This document shows, in pieces, positions 26,875-37,300 of a stretch of 64,000 nucleotides of DNA. The DNA comes from Tetranychus cinnabarinus. Taxonomy: Eukaryota > Arthropoda > Arachnida > Trombidiformes > Tetranychidae. The notes below the pieces were generated by a model. That model saw only the letters and a list, made by a program, of their open reading frames with translations. It searched no databases and was not told where the DNA came from. The DNA is taken from contig WHVY01000001.1 in NCBI GenBank assembly GCA_022266195.1, positions 11,532,001 to 11,596,000 of the forward strand, written 5' to 3'. Made by a program: the position numbers and the translations under genes. Positions within the stretch are counted from its first letter, which is position 1, and each line of letters starts with the position of its first letter.

Positions 26875-27153
26875 ATGAACACTAAATTTTGTGCACATTT
26901 TGAATGGAAACCATGCTTGAGATGTTCAATACGAACGTATTTCCATGGAATGACAATCGCTTATAATCATTTTTGTAAAAGATGTTACATTATTCCTGAA
27001 GCGAGCAGATGTAGTACATGTTCACCGATGTACTTCATCCAACGGGGTGATAATGTTGCAGGAACCAGAGAGGAAAAGAAACCTTCGTTGACTAGTTTCA
27101 TGTTAGAGTGCTTGAGAGGAACAAGAGAGGATGAACCACAAAACCGATACTAG
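26875..27153 (+). CDS. Small cysteine-rich protein, unrecognised
   Basis: 92-residue frame with an ATG. It has paired cysteines suggesting metal binding: a C-x8-C-x2-C group near the N terminus, then C-x2-C (CKRC, about residues 35-38) and C-x2-C (CSTC, about 47-50), followed by a basic/polar tail with no cysteine. There is no signal peptide or membrane segment. It lies in the mobile-element island, 80 bp ahead of the coiled-coil frame at 27233 and on the same strand. No family was recognised; a zinc-ribbon-like protein of viral or large-transposon origin is only a guess. Confidence 0.4.
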   Translation: MNTKFCAHFEWKPCLRCSIRTYFHGMTIAYNHFCKRCYIIPEASRCSTCSPMYFIQRGDNVAGTREEKKPSLTSFMLECLRGTREDEPQNRY

Positions 27154-27232
27154 CGGGAGAGAGGAAAGAGAATAAGTGTAGTCTCATATACTCGGGTTGA
27201 TCAATCTATTTTACACCTGATTAACAGATACA

Positions 27233-27952
27233 ATGGGATACAACTTACGAGCTCGTAAATTCCGAGCTCATGTAAAAAGAGAGTACACAAACCCGACCCA
27301 AAAACCTGGATTCAAGCATTTCAAACAAGAACTTCGTATAAGTGAAATGAAGCGAGCAGCATTAGAGATAGAAATTGAAAACTTTAAAAGGAATTGTCTA
27401 GATTTTAGTATACGATACAGAAATTACTACGCGGGATATCTTCGTCAAAAAACGAACTAAACCATTTACGTAATGAAAGAATCTCTCTTTTGTCAAAGAT
27501 TCGTTTACTGGAAAATCATAAAAATGAAGAGAAGAGCCACATAGCAGTTATCAACATTGGGCAAAAAGCGCCAGATAAAAGCTATCAAACATCGGACAAA
27601 AGAGCAATTTATTCAGACGGACCTGCCTCCAATACAAATACCAGCAAACAACGATAGAATGGCTCTTGCTTTGGAGGTTGTATCCCAAGAAGTTGGTTGT
27701 AATTATAACCAGGTGAAAGAATGCAAGGTGAAAATGAAGACACTAGCTTATGAAATTATCCGCATGAGAAAGGAAAGACAGATATTGACTGATAGATTCA
27801 GCGAGATGGCATACAAATATTACAACCTGCAGCAAGCAATCAACGATGTTGATTTATTAGGTCTTCAAAATTACATAAGAATATTAGAAGCAAAAGTTCA
27901 AGACACTCTTATACAAAAAACGCTAAATATGCATAATTGTATTTTTATTTAA
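27233..27952 (+). pseudogene. Coiled-coil protein gene with two compensating frameshifts, unrecognised
   Basis: Frame 1 starts MGYNLRARKFRAH at 27233 and ends at TAA 27458-27460. A coil-like continuation (NHLRNERISLLSKIRLLENH) runs in the next frame to about 27555. From there the original frame resumes (KKRQIKAIKHRTKEQ) and stops at 27952. The shifts fall at runs of six A (27447-27452) and five A (about 27561-27565). The first run is followed by C, but the slippery heptamer is not in the register needed for programmed -1 shifting, so decay or sequencing error is more likely. Joined length would be about 240 residues, basic at the N terminus. No family was recognised. Confidence 0.4.
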
Positions 27953-27963
27953 ATTCTTTCTAA

Positions 27964-28400
27964 TTAATAATCATTAGTATTTGCACAATCTTTGAATTTA
28001 TTGAAAAAATCCATGTAATCAGGACATTTTACAAAAAATTTCATACAATAAAGTCCACATTTTGTACTCAAATCGCCTTGTAATGCATATTTAACGCTAA
28101 AACTTCATTAAAAGCATTTCTTATATCGAATGATATTTTATTTGCTGTATCTTCTCGTACTTCGATATAATGTAAGATGTCATATTGTATAAAATTTTTC
28201 TTTCTAGGCAAGATTGCTAATGGTCCTTTAGCAATAGATGAATGTAATAAGAAAGCGTTCACTGTTTCGTTTTGTAACAATTTAGTGAAGAGCACACTTT
28301 TCGAGGACAGAGTATTTTGTAACCAAAGATTTAATGTAGGGATATTAAATGCTAATTTTCCATCATCGCAAAATACACTGACTGTAGATAAAAGTTCCAA
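27964..28400 (-). pseudogene. Decayed gene ending in an adenain/Ulp1-like cysteine-protease motif
   Basis: A minus-strand frame of about 110 codons (28400-28068) ends at TGA. After a frame change near 28100, a second frame runs to TAA (27966-27964) and includes the pattern Q-x3-S-x2-CG-x-YC-x2-FF. That matches the Gln and Cys regions of C5/C48-type cysteine proteases found in adenoviruses and Polinton-like elements. No catalytic HW was found upstream, so the call is tentative. The stop lies only 11 bp from the stop of the convergent plus-strand frame at 27952, a spacing seen in compact viral or large-transposon genomes. The 28400 end overlaps the gypsy-type relic and the true junction is unclear. 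Confidence 0.3.
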
Positions 28401-28720
28401 TCATTCTGTTTCGTATCAACATACATAGAGATCATGGCAGCTAAAGTCTTATTAAACCTTTCTGTTAACCTGTTTGTTGCCGGGTGATAGACCTTGGTAC
28501 GAGTATGTTTAGATTAAAAAAGTTTGTATAATTGGTAAGGCTTTAGTATGCCTCCCCCTCTGATCATAATGAAATTTTGTATACATTCTTATTTCATCAT
28601 GAAAATTGAAAAATTCATTTATGAAGTCTGAACTTGCGAAAATGCGTACTTCCGGTGATACCGGAAATGAGGGGTATCTCAGCTCATACACAATATATTT
28701 GCATTCCGATAATTGTGTCA
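28386..28720 (-). mobile_element. Ty3/gypsy-type integrase relic
   Basis: On the minus strand the pattern YHPATNRLTERFNKTLA (about 28490-28440) followed by DWNFYLQSVYFA matches the end of the retroviral-type integrase core of Ty3/gypsy elements. A degraded upstream stretch (SSDFINEFFNF) would be the preceding part of the core. Shifts and stops interrupt it. No LTRs, reverse transcriptase or primer-binding site were found. Confidence 0.65.
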
Positions 28721-29205
28721 TATAGAACTCAATTCGTTCTTTGTAATGATAGGCGTATGCGCGAAGAAAAATTCCATTAAAATCTGTGAAAACCGATAGA
28801 AAGCCATCTCAAAGTTCTATTTTGATAGATTCATAAATAGAAAATGTTTTGCAAGGTGATATTTATAACCGCTTGATGGCAGCACTTTTTTAAATTAAGT
28901 CACAGCTAAAGTGTGATTTACTGCTGTCTGTTTTGTTCTTTGAACTTCAAATCTCTTGAAATTTTTGAATCTTGAATTTTGAATTTTTTGCATCAAAATT
29001 TTCCAACCTAGTCATGCGTTGGTCCCATAGAGAACTTGAAAAATAATAAACTCTGGTGCTGCTTGTGAGTTCGCACGATCAAAAGGGATTTTGCGATCCA
29101 GCCTTGAGTCCCAAAACATAGGTGCGCTATGAAACCCTGAACGAGGGCCTCATGGAACTTTCCTCTGCGTGCACATTAAGTAACACATATCTGTAAGACC
29201 ATCAG
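28721..29205. other. Unannotated stretch inside the mobile-element island
   Basis: No coding region or terminal repeats recognised. A cysteine-containing segment just before 29206 could be the degraded start of the Merlin transposase that follows. Confidence 0.4.
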
Positions 29206-29925
29206 AAAGGAGCTGCGCTTGTGGAACTTGGTTTGAGAACCAGAATTGTAAAATCGAGAATAATCTACGACTTATGTTTGCATATTTTCGTGATCTAAGT
29301 TATGTGCGAGCAATCGAGGAGACAAATGCATCTTCAGCAACTGTCTCTGAATACATCTGGCGATGCCACGAAATAATTTTGTGAAACTTTTTGGTGAAGA
29401 AGAAGAAGGACGAGGCAAAATTGGTGGACCTGGCAAGATCGTCCAGATTGACGAAGCCAAATTCGGTCGCAGAAAATAGCACCGCGGAAGAATCATAGAG
29501 GGGCATTGGGTCCTGGGTATTACTGAAGATGGCTCCGATAATTTGCAATTGGAGGTTTGCTCTGATAATTTGCGCACCGCTGATTTTCTGTCTTCTTTAA
29601 CCAAAAGCATGTTGAACTAGGTTCAACAATTCATACAGATGGATGGCTAGGCTACTCCAGATTGAGCGCTATGGGTTATGACCATAAGAGAGTCAACCAC
29701 AAAAAGGAATTCGTGACCGCCGAAGGAGTCAACACGAATCATAGCAAGCTGTCGACTTATGCGGGCTTATTTTAGCAAAAGGCGAGTAGGCAGAGACGAC
29801 TACGCTGACTACGTAGTTGAGTAACAATGGAGAAGGTGGTGTAAAAAAGACCAGATATTGATCCATTCGAAAACCTTCTCGAATGCATTGCTAAAGCTTA
29901 TCCCGTAGAATAAGCGAATAATTCA
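29206..29925 (+). mobile_element. Merlin (ISXO2/IS1595-like) transposase relic 1
   Basis: Three frames are needed to read it. It begins with CACGTWFENQNC..., then IGGPGKIVQIDEAKFGRRK (about 29418-29480, first catalytic region), GHWVLGITEDG, IHTDGWLGYSRL (about 29631-29665, second Asp), GYDHKRVNHKKEFV, and after a shift near 29755 the C-terminal MRAYFSKRRVG and ENLLECIAKAYP. These match the DDE domain of Merlin elements and the related bacterial ISXO2 group. Stops and shifts show it is dead. Terminal repeats were not identified. Confidence 0.75.
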
Positions 29926-30176
29926 GGTTGGAGCGGCCTGCAAAAAACAGCCGACTAAGGAGAAGGAAAATTTCTAAAACCTCTCATCATTGGTAGAGTG
30001 ACTCTTTTTTTGATTTTACCGTGAATAGTTGCAGCTAGCGACCCCAGGATTTTGTAAACATGTTTTCTTCTACCAGTTAATTGTTTGAAACAGGACATGG
30101 ATGGGGTATCGCTACCCTTTGTTCTTCGTTCTTCATCGTTTAAGCTTTCTTTTTGCTCTCAAGTTTTAACTACAAA

Positions 30177-31271
30177 ATGACTGCATTAACAAAAAATCAA
30201 TGTGCATTTTACATTGAGGCTTAAAAGCCATTTGTATTATGTGCCTGGTTAGAGTTATGCTGATGCTTGTAAAGCAATGAGCTCTTAATGGAAGCATGTT
30301 GTGATGCCACATTCAAACACAATGAAAGAGTAATCGACAAGTTTGAAAAAAGGTGTTATAATTGATCTGCGAAAGCATCCTAAGGCATGCCCTGTTTTGA
30401 CACCAGAAAATATAGAGGCAGTTAGGAAATACTTCGAACAAAACCCTCGTGCTTCCGTCAGGAAATCTGCTCCACTATTGAACATGTCTAGAGAAACATT
30501 GAAATACTACTTGAGAAAAATTCTTCGGCTGTTTCCCTACAAAATTTCAACAGCTCGGCGTTTAACAGAGGCATCGAAATTAGCACGACAAACATTTTGT
30601 GGGCAGATTTTAGGTGAAATCCATGGAGAGACGGCGCCTTTCAACAGAATCATCTTCACTGATGAAGCACATTTCTATCTGGATGGTTTCGTAAACCGAC
30701 AAAAATATCGTTTTTGGGGAAGTGAACGTCCTGTATTCCAACTTGAGAAAAACCTCCATCCAGCTAAAGTGCCATTCTGCGCTGCATTCACCATCCATGG
30801 AGTTTTTCTTCACCACTTTACGAAAACTGTTAATTATGAGCGGTACTGTAAGATGCTTACTGAAAAATGGATCCCAGTAGCCAGTGAAAAAGGTGTTATT
30901 GACGGTTAGTACTTTATGCAGGATGGTGCTCCACCTCACCGTACTAGAGATGCTTCCAATATTCTGCATCAACATTACGGTAACAGAGTGATTGCCTATG
31001 GTTTTCCAGACAAAATGGGTGGTGGAATTGATTGGCTGTCTTACAGTCCGGATCTCACGTCATGTGACTATTACCTTTGGGGTTATTTGAAAGACGCACC
31101 TTATCGTGCAGCTTTAAAAACCCTTGAAGAACTTATGACTTAACGCCTGTTCATTCATCATTATCAAATTTATCCCATGAAAAACTCAACAAAGTTATAG
31201 AAAATTTTACCGAAAGGCTCGAATATTGCTATATGCAAAATGGAGGACATTTTGATAAAATTCATCACTGA
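30177..31271 (+). mobile_element. IS630/Tc1/mariner-superfamily transposase relic, nearly readable
   Basis: Starts MTALTKNQCAFYIEA at 30177, with several early lesions. From about 30343 one frame stays open to TAG at 30907-30909, and the next 77 codons stay in the same frame. It contains a helix-turn-helix region (SVRKSAPLLNMSRETLKYYL), IIFTDEAHFYLDG (first Asp), FMQDGAPPH (second Asp) and YSPDLTSCDYYLWGYLKD (third acid). A shift near 31140 is followed by the usual C-terminal end and a stop at 31271. The core domain is thus broken by a single stop. An 11-bp inverted repeat (TTAACGCCTGT at 31140, its complement at 31322) lies near the 3' end; complete terminal repeats were not found. Confidence 0.8.
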
Positions 31272-31492
31272 TGTATCGCATTTCTGCATCAATAAATTGA
31301 AAATAATTCGAAAACTTGCATACAGGCGTTAAACAACGTCTAATTATGACTTACTGCTTTTCTGCCGGCTTTAACTTTCAACAGATGATGAATGACGCGA
31401 GCATCAAAGACACGCTGTTTTATCAGAAACCATAAGGAAAGTCTTCTATTACTGCCGAGAAGTCTGTATGGCTACTTTTGACTCGATATACA

Positions 31493-31923
31493 CTTGGTGG
31501 TGGTGGAATCGTGGTGGAATAGAAGAGTGCAAGATTGGGAAGTGAAAATATAACAGAGGAAGGATGGTAGAAAGGAGCTGCATTCTTGTAATGATCGAGC
31601 GTAAAGGTAAAAAAGCAAATCGATTAGAAATTTACCCTAATAATTGCCGGAGTCATGATAAATTGCTTCCATGAATTCAGAAGCACGTCAAACCCAGTAC
31701 TGAGATACACACTGACCTTTGGAAAGGTTATTCCAATATTGATGGCCACAGCTAAAGCCATAAAATCGTGAACCAAAGTGAAAATTTAGGACCAACAACT
31801 GGTGCTTATGCACAGAATATTAAGTCTAGTTGGCGATCCCTTCGTAAACGACTGGCAAGAGGAGAAATAAAGGAAAACTTAGACCTTCATTTGCGTGAAT
31901 TCCTTTGGAGACGCCATTATTGA
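31493..31923 (+). mobile_element. Merlin (ISXO2-like) transposase relic 2
   Basis: Reads LGGGGIVVE, then (shifted) KYNRGRMVERSCILVMIERK, EIHTDLWKGYSNIDG, VNQSENLGPTTGAYAQN and SWRSLRKRLARGEIKENLD...LREFLWRRHY, ending at TGA 31923. These are the characteristic segments of the ISXO2-like DDE domain, including the closing LREFLWRR. It differs clearly from relic 1, so it is another family rather than a copy. Several stops and shifts. Confidence 0.75.
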
Positions 31924-32169
31924 CTTTTAAATTTCGATCCATCCAAATCCTTAATTTTGTATATAAGAAATGTTTACCCTGGGCTACCACCAAAGACAGC
32001 AGATTGATGATCAACTGATGATTAAGAATAATAAAGTTTCTTATAATAAAAAATAAGAATTGGAAATAAATAAAAAATTTGCCTATAATTTCTATTCGTA
32101 CATTTATTTCGGGTCAAATTGAAATTGTAATTGTAATTTAGCTTTTTTAGGTTAGGTGAGGTTGTTCTA

Positions 32170-32543
32170 GTGCAACACCATTGCAAATTTCTATTGGCAA
32201 CAAGATGGGGCGACAGCCCACTGCACAAAAAAGTAAAAGATTTCATCAGGAGTACCTTTAATGACCGCGTAATCAGCCTAGGACTCGAAAGTGAGAATGG
32301 TGAGGAAATGAGCTGGGCCGCTTGCAGTCCAGACTTGCATCCGTGCGATTTTTCTATCTGGGGCTTCATGAAGAAAGAAGTTTAAAAACGAGCCCCACAA
32401 GACTTGCAACAACTTCGTGTAGCGATCGGCAGAGCATCTGACAAAATAGCCAAAGATAAGCGAAAACGCATAGTTCTCAATTTATTAAAAGATTGGAATT
32501 GCTCGAAAAGGTCGAAAGTCAACATCTGGAAAATTTTATCTGA
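32170..32543 (+). mobile_element. Tc1/mariner-type transposase C-terminal relic
   Basis: Reads VKDFIRSTFNDRVISLGLES..., then WAACSPDLHPCDFSIWGFMKKEV, a stop at 32385, and in the same frame an amphipathic C-terminal stretch ending after a shift at 32543. The SPDLHPCDF segment matches the third catalytic acid region. The N-terminal half is absent. Confidence 0.7.
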
Positions 32544-33241
32544 ATTTAATTGAGTATTTTCTCTATCGAATGATGTATCGCACATTAAAATCGCACTATG
32601 CATTTTTTGGCGATTAAAGATCAAACGTCCGGAATCAATTATCAATCACCTTGTATCATTTTAATGTATTTTTCTGTTATTTTAATGACATTCAAATTAC
32701 TGCAACACTATATAAAGCATTTAGGCTTAATTTTATGGATTTTTCAGTAATTTTTATCAGTGGAGTTGAAATGAGTGTGTTATATAAGCTAAAATTTTAT
32801 TTCACATTCATATAATTCTTTGTTGCTTTGTTAATTACTCCATCTTACTTTGGTTGAAAGTGATTTACATTTGTTAAGTATTAATTACGAATTATTAATT
32901 AATTATGAACAAAGTGCAAGAGGATGTTCATCTTTATGATACAGAAGATCCAGGGATTCATCTGGTTCTGAAGATAGTGATTCTTCATCCTCTTATGTCC
33001 CATCACCGGGCGAAAAACCAGTATCTCTACAAAAGAAATATAAGCTTTGATCAAATGAAAAGAATAATTGCATATTGTGACAAATATGCAACTACACTGT
33101 GTCACAAAGTCGTTCAACTTTTAAATTTGCTATTGGAGCGCCATCTGATGTTTTTTGCGACCGAATTTTTTGTACTTCCTTTTTCGGTCGGGAGATTCAA
33201 AGAAAACGCATTTTCAGACTTTCAATGAGTTTTTAAGAAAA

Positions 33242-33366
33242 ATGTTTTGGACACCGGAAGAACGATTTTTTATGGTAAAATTTTATTTTTTATGCGATGA
33301 AAAAACTTCTGGAGCTCAGAAAAGGATCGGAACCCACTTCAAGAATAAAAAAAGGAAAATTTACTA
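33242..33366 (+). mobile_element. Transposase N-terminal helix-turn-helix relic (DUF4817-like)
   Basis: MFWTPEERFFMVKFYFLCDE resembles the N-terminal helix-turn-helix (TPEQRAFIVK type) of a DDE transposase group. Only about 40 codons remain, followed by basic low-complexity sequence. Confidence 0.4.
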
Positions 33367-33454
33367 ACCATTCAAACGATCTAAGTAAGTTCAAAAAAAG
33401 TGTTTTTCAAAAAAACAGTTTTTCAAGTTTTTTTATCTTTTTCTTCGCTTTTCA

Positions 33455-33840
33455 TTTTTTAGATGGGTCAATGCTTTGAAACACAGTTTTCCTGACTGGA
33501 TGCAAATGAAGTCCGAACTGAGAGACACAAACAGCAAGATCCACCGAAAATATGTAGCTTGAACTGTAAGATGTTTAATCGCAAGATTATGAAGTTGTAG
33601 CCAGTTGGCTTTGTTTGACTGCCAAAACTTGCAAACGGTAACGTTTCTTCCTGATTTGGCTGCATCTGAAAGGTCATAGTCACCGTTTTTGAATTTTTGA
33701 TACCAACTTTGCACTGTACGAATGGAGGTTGACCCTTCACCGAACGCTTTATTCACTTTTTCAAAAGTTACGGTATCTTTAGTACCTAATTTTAACTCAT
33801 ACAAAAAAACCGAACGAAAAACTCGTTTATCGATAGACAT
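33455..33840 (-). mobile_element. mariner-type transposase N-terminal relic
   Basis: From ATG at 33840: MSIDKRVFRSVFLYELKLG, then AFGEGSTSIRTVQSWYQKF and LSDAAKSGR, matching the N-terminal helix-turn-helix of mariner transposases (Mos1 type). The reading frame degrades after about 75 codons and the catalytic domain is missing. Its amino-acid sequence is unlike the other mariner-type relics in the island. Confidence 0.75.
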
Positions 33841-34134
33841 TGTGGCCACAATAAAAAGTTAACTGTAAATGGTAGACTATTGATTTTGATTTCTTATAAA
33901 AGCACATAGTTTAATTAGTAATTTAAGACTATTTCCGATCATTAGAAAATTCCTGGTAACTTTAATTAACTTGTAATTTAAGATTTCCTCTATTTACGCA
34001 AAAACATAGTTGGTTACCTAATAAGTTAAACAAAGCAATATTCATCACAAAAAGCTTTTAGGAATCAGACATGAGAGCTACTGCCATCTTGTTGTGCATC
34101 ATTAAGTATTAATAATCAAAACATAAATCGGGGC

Positions 34135-34167
34135 AACTTTCATTCCATGAAATTCATGGTGAAAGTT
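34135..34167. promoter_or_regulatory. Palindrome upstream of ABCC copy 2
   Basis: Same 33-bp palindrome as at 17299-17331, about 160 bp before the inferred start codon. No difference between the two copies was seen. Confidence 0.35.
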
Positions 34168-34326
34168 TTATGAAAATTGATCTCACCCAAACAAGTTCCC
34201 TCTAGCTGAACTGAATGGAAACTGAATATTAAAACATAAACAAAACATTTTGATTCACATTTTATTATGTCTCTTAGTTGCGATCAACCGACATGTTTCA
34301 ATTGACAGGTTGATCAACTTTAAAAT

Positions 34327-37300
34327 ATGCGCTTTGATTCAATTAATTTTGTGTTTGTTTGTGGTAACTCATCTCTTTGGGTAAGCTTCATTGAATTGTG
34401 TCAAGCATAACGATGTTTAATCTTTCTTAGAGCTTCAATATGATTCAATTCACGAGGATTATTACATCATTATTTACCTAATTAAATACCTTTTTATCCT
34501 GGTTTATTAATCAGCTGTTATTTCCAATTTTTAGGAACATGATTCGTTATGGAGTTCATCTAAACCCGGATTAACACAATGTTTCAAGAGGACAATACTT
34601 AACTGGTTGCCAACGATTTTTCTTTGGTTTTTTTGTTTCTTTGAATTTTTAAGGATCGCTAAAGTGAAAAACAAGACAATTGAATGGAATCGCCATAATT
34701 TTATTCGTATAATTTTATCGTTGGCTTATGTATTTTTAAATGACTTACAATTTGGATGCATATTTTACAAGTCAGCAGATTCAATAACTCCTGTTGATTT
34801 ACATGTCCCTTTGGCTAATGTTTCATCTCTCGTAAGTAATAGCTTATCATGTCATCCATAGATGATACTTGACTTTAATTGAATTAATAAATGTATGTTG
34901 TAATTGTTTGATAATGATATGTAAAACTTTGCATTGTGATTAGTTATTGTCGAGAGCAGATGCAATTCAATTTCTGTCTACTCAACTTCATGGGAAGTTT
35001 GATATAAATAACATGGTTTTGTGATATATTTTCCCTTATTTTTCTTATTTCAGACATTAATCATTTTCTTCTTCTATTACCACCGACTTCTTGGAATTCA
35101 TACCAGTGCTGTGATATGGATTTATTGTTTTTTACAAACAATCACTACATTTTTAATCACTTATCAAACGTGGATTGGCGCACAAAATCATTCAACATTT
35201 GAATTTATCATATTTAACCTCCAATTTGGTGTGATTTTATCACTCCTGATTGTTATTTCATTTGCTGATGGACCAATTATTAATGTTGCATATCTGGAGA
35301 CCAATGAGCAAGTTGATGTAGAAAGCAAACATTTGATTCCAGAAAATGAAGTATCATTCCTTAATCAGCTAACCTTTTGGTGGTTCAATAGTTTAGTATT
35401 TCTTAGCAGAAAAAGAGAAACAACTATTGATGATCTCTGGGATCTTCCAGATGATAGTAAAACTGAAAACCTTCACAAATCATTTGAAGCTGATGTGTCA
35501 AAAGCCAAAAGAGGATCAAAGACAAATATTAATTTAGTCCTAATTTTGTTGAAAAAATTTTGGGGATATTTTGTTTTGCTATCAATTTTTCAATTTTTGA
35601 TCGATATTTTATCTCTATTCTCTCCCCTTTTTATTAAGTAAGTTTCTGAATGTTTAGGACATGCATCGTAACTCGTCTATTATTAATATATACTCATCTA
35701 TATTTCCTTTTTTCAGATTGCTGATAAATTTTATTGAGAAAAAAGCATCGGTTCCAATATGGCATGGATTCATGATTGCTGGTGCAATGTTTATCGTTTC
35801 GTGTATTGAAAATCTGATTAATGCTCAAGATTCATATTTGCACGATACTATCGGAGAAAAGGTTTTTGCAATCATTTGTGCATCAATATTCAGAAAATCC
35901 CTTTATCTTGGCGCTAAAGCAAAGAAAAAAGTATCTTCTGGTAAAATAGTTAATTTGATGACATCCGATTCACAAAAATTTTATTCTACGATGTTTTCAT
36001 TGAATACCTTATGGTCTATCCCGGTACGAATTATTTGCAGTTTGCTTATTCTTTATTCTGAATTGGGGTACTCGGCATTTGTCGCGATATTCATTGTGAT
36101 TGGCACATCTTTAGCCAATAGAATTATATCGAAACGATATAAAAGGTTGCGTCAAGAACACAGCAAAATAAACGACAAAAGAATTGAATCTGTTTATGAA
36201 ATACTAAACAGTATTCGAATAATCAAATTCTATGCTTGGGAAGAATCTTTTATCAAAAAAACCAATAAGCTAAGAAAAGAAGAGATGGAACTTTCAAGAA
36301 AAATGACCTACAATGATTCCTTGTTCGAATTCGTATGGACTTTTTCATCCTCCATGGTATCTGTTGGAACTTTTGCTATTTATGTTTTGGTTCAAGGAGG
36401 AATACTTACAGCGCAAAAAACTTTCGTCTCTTTATCCTATCTATCAACCCTTAAATCAGACCTGGGTTACTTCTTCTACGAAATAATGTCTCTGAGAAAG
36501 GTACTTAAGTATATAATAGTCTGCATTGAATAACTAAACAAAATTTTAATCATTCAATAACTCTAATTCATTTAGATAAGACAACTTACTATAAAACGAT
36601 CATCAAGTGTGCTAAATTTAATCATTGTTAATGCATTTTTACTAATTTATGTCTTGTGTTTCTTACAGAATTCAGAATCTATGAAAAGGATCAATGAATT
36701 TTTAAATCTTGATGAGCTTGATTCATATGTAACGCGATATGTTAGTGAATATGACATTTCTGTCGAAAATGCTGACTTTAAATGGAGTAAAAAACGAAAG
36801 AATAAGCAAAATTTTCTGGACAAGTCTCAAGATGATTCGGATGAGGATTTAGAGGATTTGAGTGACGGTTCAGATGATTCGAGTGACGATTTAGATGATT
36901 CAGAGAACGAAGAAGAATCTGTTTCCCCTTTTTATACAGAACCAGATTTAAAAAATATAAACATACATGTCAAACCAGGTTCATTTGTGGCGATTGTTGG
37001 ATCTGTTGGCTCAGGAAAAAGTTCATTATTAAGTGCAATTTTGGGTGAAATGGAGAAAGTTTCCGGTCTAGTCAACATCAATGGAAAATCGAAGATTGCT
37101 TATGTTTCACAGCAAGCATGGATTCAAAATGCAACTATACGTGATAATATTTTATTTGAAAACCCTTTCAATAAAACTAGATATGAAGAGATTATTTCAG
37201 TTTGTGCTCTTGAACCTGATCTTGCTTATCTACCTAAAGGAGATAAAACTGAAATTGGTGAAAAAGGAATCAACCTTTCTGGTGGCCAAAAACAGAGAAT

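Noticed and set aside
27447..27453. AAAAAAC as a programmed -1 frameshift site
   Set aside because: The zero-frame codons are CAA AAA ACG, so the heptamer is out of register, and no downstream pseudoknot was evident.
32905..33228. 107-codon plus-strand open frame
   Set aside because: An alternative frame over the same DNA gives a Ser/Asp-rich low-complexity peptide; neither matches a known family, and the area is surrounded by transposase relics.
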